Made by a program: the position numbers and the translations under genes
Part shown: piece after piece, positions 10,151 through 22,380 of the stretch
Position numbering within the stretch: the stretch's first letter is position 1
How the letters are laid out: every line of letters starts with the position of its first letter
NCBI GenBank assembly: GCA_019614645.1
Contig: JABWDB010000011.1
Span: 868,001-932,000, forward strand
Source of the DNA: Stratiolaelaps scimitus
Taxonomy: Eukaryota > Arthropoda > Arachnida > Mesostigmata > Laelapidae
DNA length: 64,000 nt
Direction: 5' to 3'
The notes under the pieces: model-generated
What the model was told of the DNA's origin: nothing
What the model saw: the letters and a program-made list of their open reading frames with translations, nothing else
Databases searched by the model: none

Positions 10151-10363
10151 TCAAGAGAAGTGCCACTCCACAGGTGGCATGATCGGTTCACAAGGCTGCC
10201 GTGCATCTGAGACGTCTCTACTGCCGCCCGGGGGTGGATACCCGTGATGGTCTGTCTTTGATGGTGAGTGTGAGTCTGACTGCGACACAGGACTGTCGTC
10301 GTTGTTCGGGTTCAAGTTCTGCTGCGAGACGCTTTCGAGAACCTTTGAGTTATTTGCTATCAT
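10151..10363 (-). CDS. Candidate small or terminal coding exon, Ser/Asn/Asp/Pro-rich
   Basis: An open frame of 70 codons on the minus strand from an ATG at 10363 (A at -3) to a TGA at 10151. Its composition is that of a disordered protein tail: NLNPNNDDSPVSQSDSHSPS, then HHGYPPPGGS, ending PPVEWHFS. Codon use is coding-like. An acceptor-like CTACAG lies 7 bases upstream of the ATG, but a TAA directly follows it in frame. So either the ATG is the true start or the splice site is elsewhere. I do not recognise it. It could be the last exon of a minus-strand gene whose other exons lie at higher coordinates. Confidence 0.25.
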   Translation of the reverse strand: MIANNSKVLESVSQQNLNPNNDDSPVSQSDSHSPSKTDHHGYPPPGGSRDVSDARQPCEPIMPPVEWHFS

Positions 10364-10739
10364 TCTTTACCTGTAGATTCTTGCCGGGCCAGAATCGGGT
10401 GGCCCTGGGGGTCAACGGACGAAACCTCATCCGCACAGAAAATAGCATCGATAGTACGTTTCGCAGCCAAAAAGCTCCTTCTAGGACACGCCACAGAAAT
10501 AACAACGTTCACGCAGAAAATGGCCACTTTAACATAAATTACAACAGCTATCTCGTCCCCCTATGAAGCTACATATGTTACATGTCTGAACACAATTCCT
10601 AAGAAATCCTATCGATCAGCTTCACGCAGTGGTCGCTTGCACATACATACCATACACACATAGCATATTTGAAGCGGGGGGGGGAGGGGGGTACCAATTT
10701 GTATTTCTTTTTAATTACTGCACATATCGTTCCATTGAT

Positions 10740-11339
10740 GCCCCAACGTGCGATGCGATGTAGCCGACTATCTACCGAGCCCAAAAACGAACGCAGGGGG
10801 GTGGCCAGTGTCTCGCAGTGTTGTCTCGTCGCTCTGCCAGAATCGGTTGCGCGCAGCGCGTCGCTATCGCGACTAAAGGCAACTGTCCACCAGTCAAATG
10901 GCCCCTTGTTCGCCCCCAGCGGACCCCTTCCGTCACGGCGAGGAACGCCCCGACCAGCGTCAGCTGGAAGCTTCATACTCTGACGTAGCAGTGGTGCTGG
11001 TGGTAGTGGTGGTGGCGGCCGCGATGGTCTGCGACGTTGTGTGCGGTAAGGGCCGCCAATTGTCGGCGAGGGCAACTTAAAATCGGCTTCGATGGTGCTC
11101 CAACCGCCATTTGCTTCACACATTTGCGCGCGGCTGGCTCCAGTCTCCGCGCTCCCTCAGGCAGGGGATTTGCAGTTTACACTCGCGTCACACGGCCTTG
11201 GTGGCTGAACAGCAACAGGAGGCCGTCGTGCCCTGATCTGACTAATCTTGTGGGCGGGCGGGAGAGAATCGGACTCTGCCCTCGAGAAGTGCCCCACAGC
11301 GAAACGCGGGAGACAAGAAACATTGCCACCGGTAGCACC
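10740..11339 (+). promoter_or_regulatory. GC-rich region upstream of the secreted-protein gene
   Basis: GC- and CpG-rich DNA leads directly into the ATG at 11340. It probably holds the promoter and 5' UTR of that gene. No clear TATA box is seen. The frame of the downstream gene stays open back to about 11037, but the translated sequence there has no protein character, so I take it as untranslated. An acceptor-like CTCCCTCAG near 11160 leaves room for a 5' UTR intron. Confidence 0.35.
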
Positions 11340-12053
11340 ATGCTGCTAACAGTGCTTTTGGCGGCGGCGGTGGGAGTAGCTTCCGCTCAAATTCAGGTCC
11401 CGCATGGACCGGTGCCGACCCCCGGATCAGCGCCTCAGGCAGCTGCCTTGTACGGGCCACCGAATCAAGGCGCTCCTCCAGGTCTGACCCATCCGGGACA
11501 GAATCAAGGAGGCAGCAACGGCAGGCGGAGTGAGAACCTGTTCCTCTCCTCGTCGCCATTTGATCCGTTCTTTACGAACGGATTCGCGAACACCGCCTTC
11601 ACCAATCCCGGCTTCCATGTCGCTGCCGGCTATCCCGGATTCTACGGTGGATTCAACCTGAGTCCCCAGCAGAACGGTGACGGATCGTGGAACTTCGTCG
11701 CACTCCCCATCCCTCTCGAGAATCAGACAATTCCCGAGGGCTTCCCAAGGGACCAGGTGGCGCAGGCTAAACTGTGGGGACCAATCTACAAGGAGGGTCA
11801 GGGCTGGGTGTACGGCGAGGCCGGAACGATTCTTGTGCCGAAGTTCCCACCGTACGCCCCGCCGCGCTACGTCACCCCGCCAGCTCTGCAGCCACCGTCC
11901 CCTCCGCCGTCCCCGCCGGCCGTCGAAGAGAGGGGTCCCTTGGCCGAAGGCACTGTCGAGGTCGATACCAAGACGGGCAAATCGGTCGCTGCGAGATCGG
12001 CCTCGAGTTCGAGAAGGGTCGAACGCCTAAGGCAGAAGGAGCCACGAAAGTAA
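11340..12053 (+). CDS. Secreted Pro/Gly-rich protein, possibly cuticular or matrix
   Basis: A 237-residue protein from an ATG in a good context (CACCATG) to a TAA at 12051-12053. Residues 1-16 form a textbook signal peptide (MLLTVLLAAAVGVASA) with likely cleavage before QIQVPHG. The mature part is low-complexity: Pro/Gly/Gln-rich (YGPPNQGAPPGLTHPGQ), then a Phe/Gly/Asn-rich middle (GFANTAFTNPGF, GYPGFYGGF). Next comes a better-structured stretch with NGDGSWNF and KLWGPIYKEGQGWVYGEAG, a Pro-rich linker (PPSPPPSPP) and a basic Ser/Arg tail. One potential N-glycosylation site (NQT). Inference: an extracellular structural or matrix protein. The aromatic-glycine pattern resembles arthropod cuticle proteins, but there is no Rebers-Riddiford chitin-binding consensus. 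Single-exon as seen. No AATAAA is evident soon after the stop, so a downstream 3' UTR exon is possible. Confidence 0.7.
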   Translation: MLLTVLLAAAVGVASAQIQVPHGPVPTPGSAPQAAALYGPPNQGAPPGLTHPGQNQGGSNGRRSENLFLSSSPFDPFFTNGFANTAFTNPGFHVAAGYPGFYGGFNLSPQQNGDGSWNFVALPIPLENQTIPEGFPRDQVAQAKLWGPIYKEGQGWVYGEAGTILVPKFPPYAPPRYVTPPALQPPSPPPSPPAVEERGPLAEGTVEVDTKTGKSVAARSASSSRRVERLRQKEPRK

Positions 12054-12568
12054 ATGACCTTCATACATCTCTGCTGCAAACGACGACGCCACCGAGCCAA
12101 CAAAATTCAGCGAGCGAACCATTTTTGGCGAAGGGTGATTCGTCCATCGAAGTGACGGTGCCTTGTGTGGTACAACAAATTGGACTGGTGAACAAGACGG
12201 ACAACGCATGAATAGCTCATTCGAGATATGTTCTAAGAGATATGAAGAAAAAAATATGATATGAAACATTCCCCCGGTGTTTTTTGCTACGAAAAAAAAA
12301 ACGTTGATGGACACGCATCGCGTCCGCAGACCGATCGGTTTCAAAGTTGCTAATTACGAGTGCGATTTAGGAGGGTGCATTTTACGACGACGACGAACGA
12401 ACGAGTTGCCCCAGCTACGAAGTGCGGATTCCATCTGTGATAAAATGAGTTCTTCAACCATATAATTCCTCGGCTTATCGGCTATCCGTGTGGAAACGAC
12501 GTCAAACTTCCGATCGATCGGCAACAATCGGAAGACGAACCTGCCGCGAACGCGCTCGGCAATCCATA

Positions 12569-12569
12569 C

Positions 12570-12614
<45 letters not shown>
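12569..12614. repeat. (TA)n microsatellite
   Basis: About 46 bases of TA with one TACA interruption, located 0.5 kb downstream of the secreted-protein gene. Confidence 0.9.
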
Positions 12615-12615
<1 letters not shown>

Positions 12616-15600
12616 CTGCTCTGGAGAGAAGCTCGCTTCTTCGTCGACAACCAACAATAGTTACCGGCAGCAGGAGCCGCGAACGCCGAAGCGACAACGG
12701 CACCACACGGACTGAATGACTGATCACGTAGTGCGCATAGGGGACAGTAGACGGGTTGTGCGTGACCACGCGGCTGGTGTAGAGGTGTTCCTACGCCAAG
12801 GCCTTCAAGTTGTGCTTCTCCTCGTTCGTTTCGCGTGTTCATTATCGAGGATCGAAGTGGCCACATCGACGCATGCACATATCAGTGATCACTGACGGGC
12901 TACCCAACACGGCTAATTTCTATATTCGACGATCACCCGTAGTCGGCAGCCATTATTAATTCATTCAGCCAATTTTCATTTTTTTTCCCTTCTCTAGCCT
13001 ATGTGCTGTAACTGCTCTCTGCCTGCCTCTCTCGCCTGCCCGATTTTCGACGCTGATTGATGGGAGCGATTTTGTGGTCGCTCGTCAGCCGGCTTGCTTT
13101 TCTTGCCTTGCAGATATCTGCCGTTTTCAGCGTCCACCGTTATAGCTTCGACAGGCGGGCGCGTCCCAGCCCGTTATTACCATGGGAGAGCGTCATCTCC
13201 AGCAACTGTGAACAGCTGATAGTGTGCGCGCACCCGGTGGATCAGAAGATTGCTGCCGCTGATGAGGGATCGCGATTGACAACAACGACGAAAAAAAAAA
13301 CAGATCCGAAAAACTGATGCTGCTTCGGCGGCGGCGGCGACGGCTGCTGCTGATGTTGCCTGTCCACCGATGTTCGAAGCAGCCCGTCCAGTGGCGGTCG
13401 TCAACGCTGCCACCTGGTAATGAAATTACTTCTGGTGTGTCGGTGTTTATCGGTTCGTTGCCTACTTGAGCGAGCAGCAGCTGCAGGGGTACCCCTATCG
13501 GCTACTATTAGCTCTGGGCTCTATCCGCGCGTAAACATGTTACGAGCATACTGTGGGTGGCCGCACAGGCCCAGCTAGCCCTGCACCGACTGCCACAGCG
13601 TTGTGGTGGGAGCAGCCGTTGAATTCTTCTGAGTCTTCAGCTGTCTCCACTGCTAAACGGCTGCAACTTGCACCCAGACACGCTGCCGCAGCTAATGCAG
13701 AAGTTAGATGGCCATACCACGGTGGTGTGTGAGTAAGCGGCGGGTGGGCGGCGAAGGGGGCAGTATCGGGCGTGTTTCGTCTGGGCTGGTCTGGTCGGTC
13801 CATGTGTATGAACACGTCGATGTGTTCCGTTCCACGCCGCGCGCTCATTGTCAAACCGCAGCGGGACAGCCGTGTGTCGAACGTCAACACCAGCACAAGC
13901 CGCCACGGATACCGATATCAACATCTCGGATCAGTGGCCGACTCAAAAGAGGCGGGGGGGGGGCTGATATCACCATCGCTGGTCGGCGCAAACGCGAACG
14001 CTAACGCGAAACTGAAGGCGCCCCCAGAAGCCTGGGGCGAGCGCATCCGGCGAGGCGTATCCCAGAGAAGTAGGATTCGTTCTCCGGGACAGCCGAACTA
14101 AGCTGAGCTGAACAGGGCGAACGAGGGGCCGACGCTAATGCGACAACGTCAAAATGTATTTTTCTCCCATCGACCTCCCCTATCGCTCATAGACATAGCA
14201 TTACGTTCTAGCCCAAAAAAAAAGGGTAACACTCGTCAACGAATGAGCGATGACAGCATAACCTTTTTTTGCTCAACATGCCTACACGTCGCCCGAATCC
14301 CAGTGGAGTGCCTTGGCAGTCTCTTGTGAGGAGGGTGGCGTCAGGGCGCGTGCGCACGCCCGCGCGAGCGAACACATCGCGGACCGAATCGACAGCGGTG
14401 CTGGGAGACTCCTCCCGCGGCGAACCCCAGACGTGAGGCGTACCAATCAATCACTGAGTCAATCAATCGGCGGACGGTTGTCGATGCTACGGCGGATGTC
14501 TCCAAGACGGTATGCAACGGATGACTAACCACGCGGATTCTGATCGATGCATTTTTAACGGACGAATTTTTGAATCATTTACTTTTTGGAATCACGGGAG
14601 GAGAGAGGAATATAACGCGAAGCGCGATATGATTCGGGCGAGGCAGAGGAATATTGTAAATATTTATTTAATTATGATTATATTCGATGTTTTATTAATA
14701 ATAATAATAATGATGAACAACAATATTAATGGTGAATGATGAGATCAATAAAGTCGAAGGGCGAAAAGGCGGTTGAGGCCGAACGTGGATGTGTCATAAA
14801 TGAAGATCATCTTCTAGGTTCCGCTCAGGGAGGCGGCCTTCTATAGGAACAGAGTGTGTACAACATGGTAGGTGTTAGGGCAAAGAAGCATTGAGAGTTA
14901 ACGCCAACGAGTAGTTGCTTCCCTACACAGTAGACCTGTGCCAGGTGGTCAGCGTGTCGAAATGAGACGTTGCATAGCGGGCAACACCCTGCTGGGAACA
15001 ACACCACTGCTCTCGCTAGTCGCGAATACGTTGGTGACTGCAAACCGACAGTTGGACCCCGAAGTGCGCGACAGCTTTCTGATCACCCCTGATCGTCTAT
15101 TTGAGTATGGTTATCTCCAAGTAGTTGTCTATGTTCCAATTGTCGGGTTGGTAAACATTTTTGCTGTATTCTTCCGAGATGTCGGCGTTCGATTCACGAC
15201 GATGGGGAGCGACGATTCGTTTCCAAGCTCGAATCATCGAATCATTTCAATCGCTTCGGTTTATACCTAACATATATGGAAGATACCGGGCACTTCTGTG
15301 GGCCAACCCGACACCAGCCCCTCGGATGGGCCAAGGCACGGCAGTCAGGAGGGGCGCTAATTACTGTCGTCGTCATCATCAGCTCAGTTAATTTTCGTGT
15401 TCGCCATTTCGCGTGTGGCTTTCATTGGTGTCCAACATCAGCAGCAGCAGCCGTCTCCCACTTGCGGTTAACACGCAAACTCAACCGATATTCGCGTCGC
15501 GTCCAGTTGGCATTCGAACGCTGTGATCGCTACCTGGATACCCATCTACGCGTCTAAGTTTCTGTTCATCCCGAACGTTCAACAAACTCATGTGTTTCTA

Positions 15601-17189
15601 CTTGTAGCGGCGGCGGTGGCGGACGCGGCTTCGGATACGAGCGCGAGGCAGGACCGCATAAATATGAAGAACTTGTATGAGACGCCTGGTCAGCATTGGC
15701 AAGCGTCTCGATTTCAGGTGGAAATGTTGTTCCTGTGTGTTCCTTTCTGCATGGCGCGATGCGGGTCTCTCCCCCCGCGAACGGGCTGAGACGTTGAACG
15801 GACGAACGTTTTTATTGGTGTGGTGCGCCGCTTCCGCGACGACATCGCACATGCAATAGGTGGGTGTCAGCCAAACTGGTGCGATCTGTATAAAAAAATA
15901 ACTGGCTACCGCCGGCTGCTAATACTGCGATACTTAGATCATTTGATTGACCAACAACAGATGAAGCAAGCGACGATCGTGTTTTGAGCGGTCTCCAGCT
16001 TGTTCCCGTCGTACAAGCGTGTGAACCTGTAACTAGATGTTGTTAGCTGCTGTTAGTTCTAACTAGACGAGAGACAAGAACGAGAATTGTACCGATCCCT
16101 AACCGTGTGTGTGGGGGGGTGGGTATTGTTGACAAGGGAGGCGAGTTGCCCACTACCACATGAAAGTGTTCTGTTTCCGCGTCGTACCTCTTGCGTACGA
16201 TCGCTGACAGCTCAGTGAGCCAATCGTATTTGTATCGATATTATGAGCTCTTCGAAGGAGCGACAACGCATGATTTCTGTGCATCGACGACAGAATCGAC
16301 TACAAGGTTGACGTTGGAAACCACCGAGTTTCAATTGTAACCGATCTGTTCAAAGTGAAGCTTCCCGGGACACCGTGAGCAGAAAGCAACGCCACATGAG
16401 TAGGTGGTAATCTTTGTGCTCGTGACCTCATCTCGGTTATCAGACACTCCCGAGGGACTAGGAGTTCTCGAGCTCCGGTCTCTACGTATTCTTCTGTAAA
16501 TTCACTTTTAACTTATTATAATTATTATTACGATTATTAATATGATTACCATTATTATTATTTTAACGTCTACATCATACAATCAACAGCACATTCAATG
16601 CTAACCTACAAATCTGAACACTCAGACAGACAGATCGAGCAAAATATGTCCAACAACTCGATAATGAGCCCTAACAAACGCCCGCCTTGAGCGGACACCT
16701 CACTGAACGTCCGTCGTGTCGATCCGTAAATCCGTACAGCACACAGCGCGCGCTCGTGTAGTCGTGATGCAACGCGGGGCAATCAACTTGTGACGCCGAT
16801 AGCTGTGTTCTAACTAGCAACACCCGTACACACGCTATGGATTGGTCTTCTCTCTAAAGATAGCTATAATAACAATAATCATACATGAAAATGATCCAGT
16901 CATCACCAGGCAGTACCCCAGCTTCTCAAGGGAATGAGTGATCGATGCGAAGCAATGGACACTTCAATGGAAACGTCCCCACCAGAATCGACACATTGAT
17001 CGCAACTCGTTATTCGAACGTACAATATATATTGTATCGGTGCACAGGTCCAGCAGCTGTCTGCCTGCAATTCGCTCGCAATCTCCAGATGTCTACACAG
17101 CCTACCGGCAGAGCAGTGGTCATTCGTGTGTGGCGGCGCTGTGATTACGTAGCAGAGACGTCCGCAATAAAACCGTTCGCTATTATTCT

Positions 17190-17222
17190 CAGTATTATTA
17201 TTATTATTATTAATAATAATAT
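17190..17222. repeat. (TTA)n followed by (TAA)n, self-complementary
   Basis: Seven TTA units run directly into TAA units, so the tract can fold back on itself. Confidence 0.8.
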
Positions 17223-17829
17223 TTGTATCATTACAATACTCGGCATTATTATCGCGCCGTATTATGGCAAAACTGAGCAAGGTTTGATTTCTTCTTCAAA
17301 GTCCCCTCTCTTCAATGTCCTAATAACACGTCACCGCTGATGATGACGACGATGATGATAATCATAATGTATCATTTTGAAATGTCATGTTTGCTGGGAT
17401 CGCCGCTCCGGCAGGAATCGCAGTTCGACGGTTTTCTGGGGTGGACGTGTTTCGGACGCGTCGGTGTTTCGTTTTGTGCCAGCTCTTTACGGACCTGTTT
17501 GTTAGACTTCGCGTTGTGTTCCGCAGCCGATTGATTGCCAAGGACCTTGCGGACCGCTGTATCGTTGGCTCCTGATTACCGGTCACTATGACGAAAACAG
17601 CAAGACCCTGCATGAGCGTATAGAGAATGTACCTAATGCTTATTAACAGATTGTGGGGAGGGGCGACATCCTGGTAGATCACTTCTATTATTCATATTAT
17701 TATTGTGCTTTTTTTTTGTTGTTGTTGTTGTTGTTGTTTTTGTTATGGTTCATTTGGACATTTCTCGATACATCAGTGACAATGCAGGCAATCTGAACGT
17801 TTCAAATTTGACGCGGTATCAAGGCAAAC

Positions 17830-17854
17830 AATATATATATATATATATATATAT
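17830..17854. repeat. (TA)n microsatellite
   Basis: About 25 bases of pure TA. Confidence 0.9.
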
Positions 17855-19185
17855 GAAGACTATTCAGCACGCACTCTAGGTAGATAAAACCCACAGTAAA
17901 GTCGAGGTTGGCAGTACCTCGGCACGGCAGTACTAGACGCCCATACTTCAGCGGCATGTGACCGGCCACAAGGAAAACTCTGCCTTCATCTCGAACGAAA
18001 GCATTGGGCAATTCCACGAAACATTGAAATCATGCGAACACAGTTTCCTACACGTTCGTATCAAACCAGTGAAGACTTTTGATTCTCACAAGTCTTCTTC
18101 AATTTCATTCTTATTATTATTGTTACGGGATGCTCGTCCGATTCGCATTGAAACTGAATATACCACTGTTCTCTATGTATCATTTCTACGGTGGAAACAA
18201 CGACAGCAAACGCGAACGTTGTACGTAGACAGTACGTACAATTCGAGTTAACGTAACGTCTAATTTCCTACGTTAGCTAATTACTAATTAAAGAGGAAAC
18301 AAGTCGAAATGCTCACAGACACATTCGTCTTTCCCGCCTCGAATAGAAATTCATTCAAAGAGCCATATATATGTTTCTCTAGACTAATTAGTCGAAGCAA
18401 AGGCACACGCGATACAATCGCGCGGCACAAGATCGCGACATTGGTTGCACGTGTCATGTGGCAGTATATGCTGGCTATGGTGTCACACATATTGTATGTT
18501 GACTATTGGTTACCCCTAGGTATTTGTCTTATACAGGTGTCTGTGTGTGTGTGTCGGTGTTTTCATTAGACGAACAACCGCTGGCGAGTGGCCACCCGTT
18601 CACTCAACTGTTGGTTGTGGCAAATGCCTGCCCTGGACCTAACAGATGAGCAGGTCGCCGTAGGTCGTTTCGCAGGTGGTAGAAATAAGGTTGTCGGGAT
18701 TCGCCGATTAAAGTAAACACTCGGGCGGACTTGCTAATAAACATTGATCTTTGTGAAAATGACACTTATAGCCATTAACACGAGAGGCATTCGGTTGCGT
18801 GATTTGTTGATCTATTTCACATCGCTATGATAACAGAGAGAGAATGTGTGTAATGATCCCACGAGATGAGAGTGATTCATTGTTCCACCACTATGACGAT
18901 TAAATATGCGATAGTTTAGCAAACGAACTCGGTGGGCCGGGTCGTTTTCGATTACAGCCGGTAGATATTCAACTGATGATGCTTTAATAATGTTTTGTGA
19001 TAAAAGGTCTTAGGTCTATGTTCTCATTTAGTCGTGTGACATTTATTGGTCACTGCTTCGTTGAGACAACTTTGCTGATATATATATATATCATTGCACG
19101 TCATTAAATTAGAAAGTGGAATATCATTCATATCAATAACAAAATGTAAGTATTTACTATAATTATACCTATAATTAATAGGAGT

Positions 19186-19266
19186 AGTTGGGGACAGGGT
19201 ATCATGGTCACCCCCGAGGGAGGTGATGGCTGGAATTGCCACTCTGCCTCTCTGCACAGGGAGGGA
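19186..19266 (+). repeat. Dispersed repeat, copy A
   Basis: About 80 bases (GTTGGGGACAGGG, CCCCGAGGGAGGTGATGGCT, TCTCTGCACAGGGAGGG) closely match the reverse complement of 49803-49903. No tRNA boxes or terminal repeats are evident, so the class is unknown. Confidence 0.6.
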
Positions 19267-20670
19267 TTACATTGTATCTTATACTATCGGCTCTATTTGA
19301 ATCGGCTCAAAATTTCATTCAGGCCCGATGTCAAATCTGTGGTTGTACTCAAATTGCTTGTATGCAGTGTAAATTGTATTAGAAAACACTTATGAGCTCA
19401 TCGAGAACGGCCGCTATGACGTTTAGGTCGACATACAACACGGAAGACACCGCAGATCGAGCATCAACCAGCTGATAATTCGATACACAAAGACGTTTGT
19501 CCAATAGTAGAACTCATTAAATATTGCATTTTAATACGTTTATTTTTTGTTGTCAGATGACTTCTCAGCTGTTCCTCCATATGACAGGCGTCACGATTTA
19601 ACCCTTATTTGGTAGCACTATGAGGGGGCCTATCGGGAGCCACTTGGCCGGGTGCACTTGTCTTTTTCCACCGGTCGTAGCCGGCAACAATCCTCAGATT
19701 AAGATAGATGATAAACAAATCTAAAGATTCACCGCATCCGCCGGCAGGATCCGATCCCAAACTGCATCTTCCTCTCCCCCTTTTAGCAGTGGAAAACGCT
19801 CAGCACTTGATCATCCACAGAACACGAGAATAACAACGAGCAGCATTATGTTCTACCAGATTCTAATGACGTTGGCACTGTTAACAAACAACAAACCTTC
19901 TAGTATTCCTGACACAAATAGAGGGCACACACCCAGCACGAGTTTCAGCCAACACCTGTACCTCATTCAAATAAACACTTCCCCGGCTGGTGTTGGCCTT
20001 CGTCTCCTGTTGTATATACATAGGCACGGCTCTGTCCCCTGATCATAGATATTATCTAGTACGGTTTACAGTTGTCCGCTCACCTCTTTACTGGCCCAGT
20101 GCTACACAAACCTACAGGGTATGGCTGGTTTCGTAAATAGAGCATTTCTCTTCTTTACACATTTGTTAATTAATGCAGAAATCCAGTGACAACTTTCGCT
20201 GCTCATTCAAACATTTGGAACACTACATATATGTTAATTGCGATTATGCTACGAAATTAGTGTCCACTAGAATATCTAGGACATATCCACTATGATGTAA
20301 TGAGTAATTAGGCAAAAGTGTGTTTTTTTCCTATTATTTCGTGTCCAGTATAAGAAACTAATTAATATAATAAATATACTCTCTCCTTCTCTCTATCTCT
20401 CTGGGATTTCATTGAGCTTACCACCCAGCGGTCGACTCGAACAGAAAAGCATATTTGATATCGTTTACAAAGCACCCACGAATATATGTATTCTCGTCGA
20501 AGACATATTTGTTACTGCCGCCTCATATGCTTAGCGACGTCTTTGTATAACACGAGCGCGACAGATTTTCAAATAACAACAGAGATATATTTGAATTCTG
20601 CTGTCCAGCGATAAATACCGTCGGATTGTCAGCGTTTCCTCAGAACAAAAATATATAGCTTTTAACACGT

Positions 20671-20704
<34 letters not shown>

Positions 20705-21183
20705 AGGTGTATAAGCAGCTTTCCATGTGCAATTACATAATCTTGTTTACCCTAATGTCAAACACGTGCCAAAACGAAATCGAAAATACATATGGACACT
20801 GCATTAGAATAACAATGCATCACACCGCGTAGCCTACGAGCTAAACGCATCTGGCTTATACATTCAGGCTAGATATTATGGGTAGTCGTCACTTGTTCGA
20901 CGGTAATTTATGCGGAACATCTGCGCGTTCACCGGCAGCCGATTGTGATCGTAACTATTCGATATAATAAACGTCACTGAAGTCTGTTTTCGCGCGCAAC
21001 ATGGGGGCAGCTTTCTTCGATAACATTTTTCGGCGGAACCTTGATCGAGATGAGTTCTCGAATAATATTGGAAACGCGAGTCTTGAAAAATGTAAAGGAC
21101 ATTTGAAGTATTTAGATGGCGAGAACAGTTCTCAAACTGGGCTGGGAAGTCATTGCGGTATCACTTCGGGAAGACACTTTTTC
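19267..21183. other. Intergenic, AT-rich
   Basis: Contains a CT tract (20382-20402) and a (TA)n block (20670-20702). No coding or RNA feature is recognised. Confidence 0.45.
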
Positions 21184-21273
21184 ATGTGCTCTCTGGGATT
21201 CGAACCGGAGACCCAAGATTCAGAGCTTGCTTCGTCACAAGTTCATGGCGTTACCCCTGAGCCGTCCCGGTCA
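21184..21273 (-). repeat. tRNA-like sequence, probable tRNA pseudogene or head of another SINE
   Basis: On the minus strand there is a good A box (GGCTCAGGGGTAACGCC, forming a GGC/GCC D-stem). About 50 bases later comes a perfect B box (GGTTCGAATCC). The presumed acceptor and T stems do not pair well and the anticodon loop is irregular. It is therefore unlikely to be a working tRNA. It does not share the tail of the SINE family at 22229. Confidence 0.5.
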
Positions 21274-21955
21274 ACAATATTGGCTTGGTAGTTGACTTAA
21301 TCTAAAATTGATCATTTATGTTTGCACATGTTTGACAATCGGTCTAAGCAGGCTCATATTTGCTGCAACGACTAAGAACTAGATATCATTGCTGGCCGCT
21401 TGGATTAGAGGTAAAGGTACTAGAACCTGTAAAGTGCTCTTAAACGCGTTTACACACGATCTTAGACAATTTGATCACGTACGACTACGATGCGCAATTG
21501 TATTATAGAATATCGATGACTGTTTCAAAGGTTCCAAAAAAAGCTATTCGCCATTTACAGTTACTAATGCTGTTTAGTCCGTAATGTAATGTCCTACCAG
21601 TCACAGTTTACAATGTTTATGTTCACGGACCTCGAATCTTTTTCATTTGAAGACAGGTGAATTCGATTAAAGACGAAAAATGGGTGCGGTGGGTGCCTCA
21701 TATATCATAGTACCACTGCACGATGACCTCACAGAGGTTACATATTTGGCGGAGGCAGGTTCACATTTTCGATCTCTTAAACGGCAGCGATTCCTAAAAC
21801 GGATGTCGGTTAATTAGAGCGCGGAGAGCTGGCCCACCCCGCACTCATTTAGGAAGACACAATATATCTAACATCTATCACTGGCTTGTTAGTTCTATCA
21901 GCAACGCAAGTGGTAATCATTTGAATAAGAGGTGCTATTGTATTAGTACATTATT

Positions 21956-22110
21956 TCAATTCAATTCAAATAGTGATTTATTGACCAAACTGCAGTTTTT
22001 TTTACTATGCGCTAAGTTAAAGATAGTATTAAAGTAGATTAGTACATCGCAGTGGGGGTACAAAGTGGGTACTGTCTACAGCATTAATTTCCGTAAAAGT
22101 ACGACACAGA
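21956..22110 (-). mobile_element. 5'-truncated 3' end of a CR1-like LINE
   Basis: In minus-strand sense it ends TTTGGTCAATAAATCACTA followed by TTGAA pentamers. This lines up base for base with the 3' end of the full-length element (TTTGGTTAATAAAGGTGTA, then TTGTA units). Only the last 100-150 bases remain. The inner boundary is approximate. Confidence 0.6.
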
Positions 22111-22228
22111 ATTCGAATTTGTATTAAAAAAAAATATATATATAAAATAATTCATAGTATAAGCAACAGCCCAAACCGGATGCACCAAACACAATCAAAC
22201 CTAGTACTGAAATATCTTAGCCGCCCAA

Positions 22229-22380
22229 GTCAGCGCGGTGGCTTGGGCGAATAAGCCTCTGGCTATCGGAAGCCAGAGGCCGCAGGTTCGAGCACCGCTG
22301 CGTGATGACATATAAGGGAGAGCTTAAGCATTGTAAAATTGTAGCTCCTTTAATAAACCAATAAAACCTTTACCTTTTTA
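22229..22380 (+). repeat. tRNA-derived SINE, well-preserved copy
   Basis: Starts GTCAGCGCGGTGGCTTGGGC (A-box region) and has an anticodon-arm-like hairpin CTCTGGCT...AGCCAGAG and a B box GCAGGTTCGAGCACC. A tRNA-unrelated body follows (GAGAGCTTAAGCATTGTAAA) and a tail CTCCTTTAATAAACCAATAA ending ACCTTTACC. The GTCAG start and the arm layout resemble tRNA-Leu. Its closest match in the window is 27760-27903. Confidence 0.8.

Larger units (their letters stand above)
12054..19185. other. Long intergenic stretch with GC-rich islands and microsatellites
   Basis: No supported gene. Contents: (TA)n at 12569-12614, GC-rich DNA with many chance open frames on both strands (about 13000-14110 and 14330-14420), a TAA/TTA-rich patch (14685-14715), a G-run (13957-13967), (TTA)n tracts (16515-16562), an inverted (TTA)n(TAA)n pair (17190-17222), (TTG)n at 17715-17738 and (TA)n at 17830-17854. 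Confidence 0.5.

Noticed and set aside
22232..22380. Idea that the SINE shares its 3' tail with the CR1-like LINE in this window
   Set aside because: Comparing the tails directly (AATAAACCAATAAACCTTTA against TTGGTTAATAAAGGTGTATT) shows no collinear match in the same orientation.
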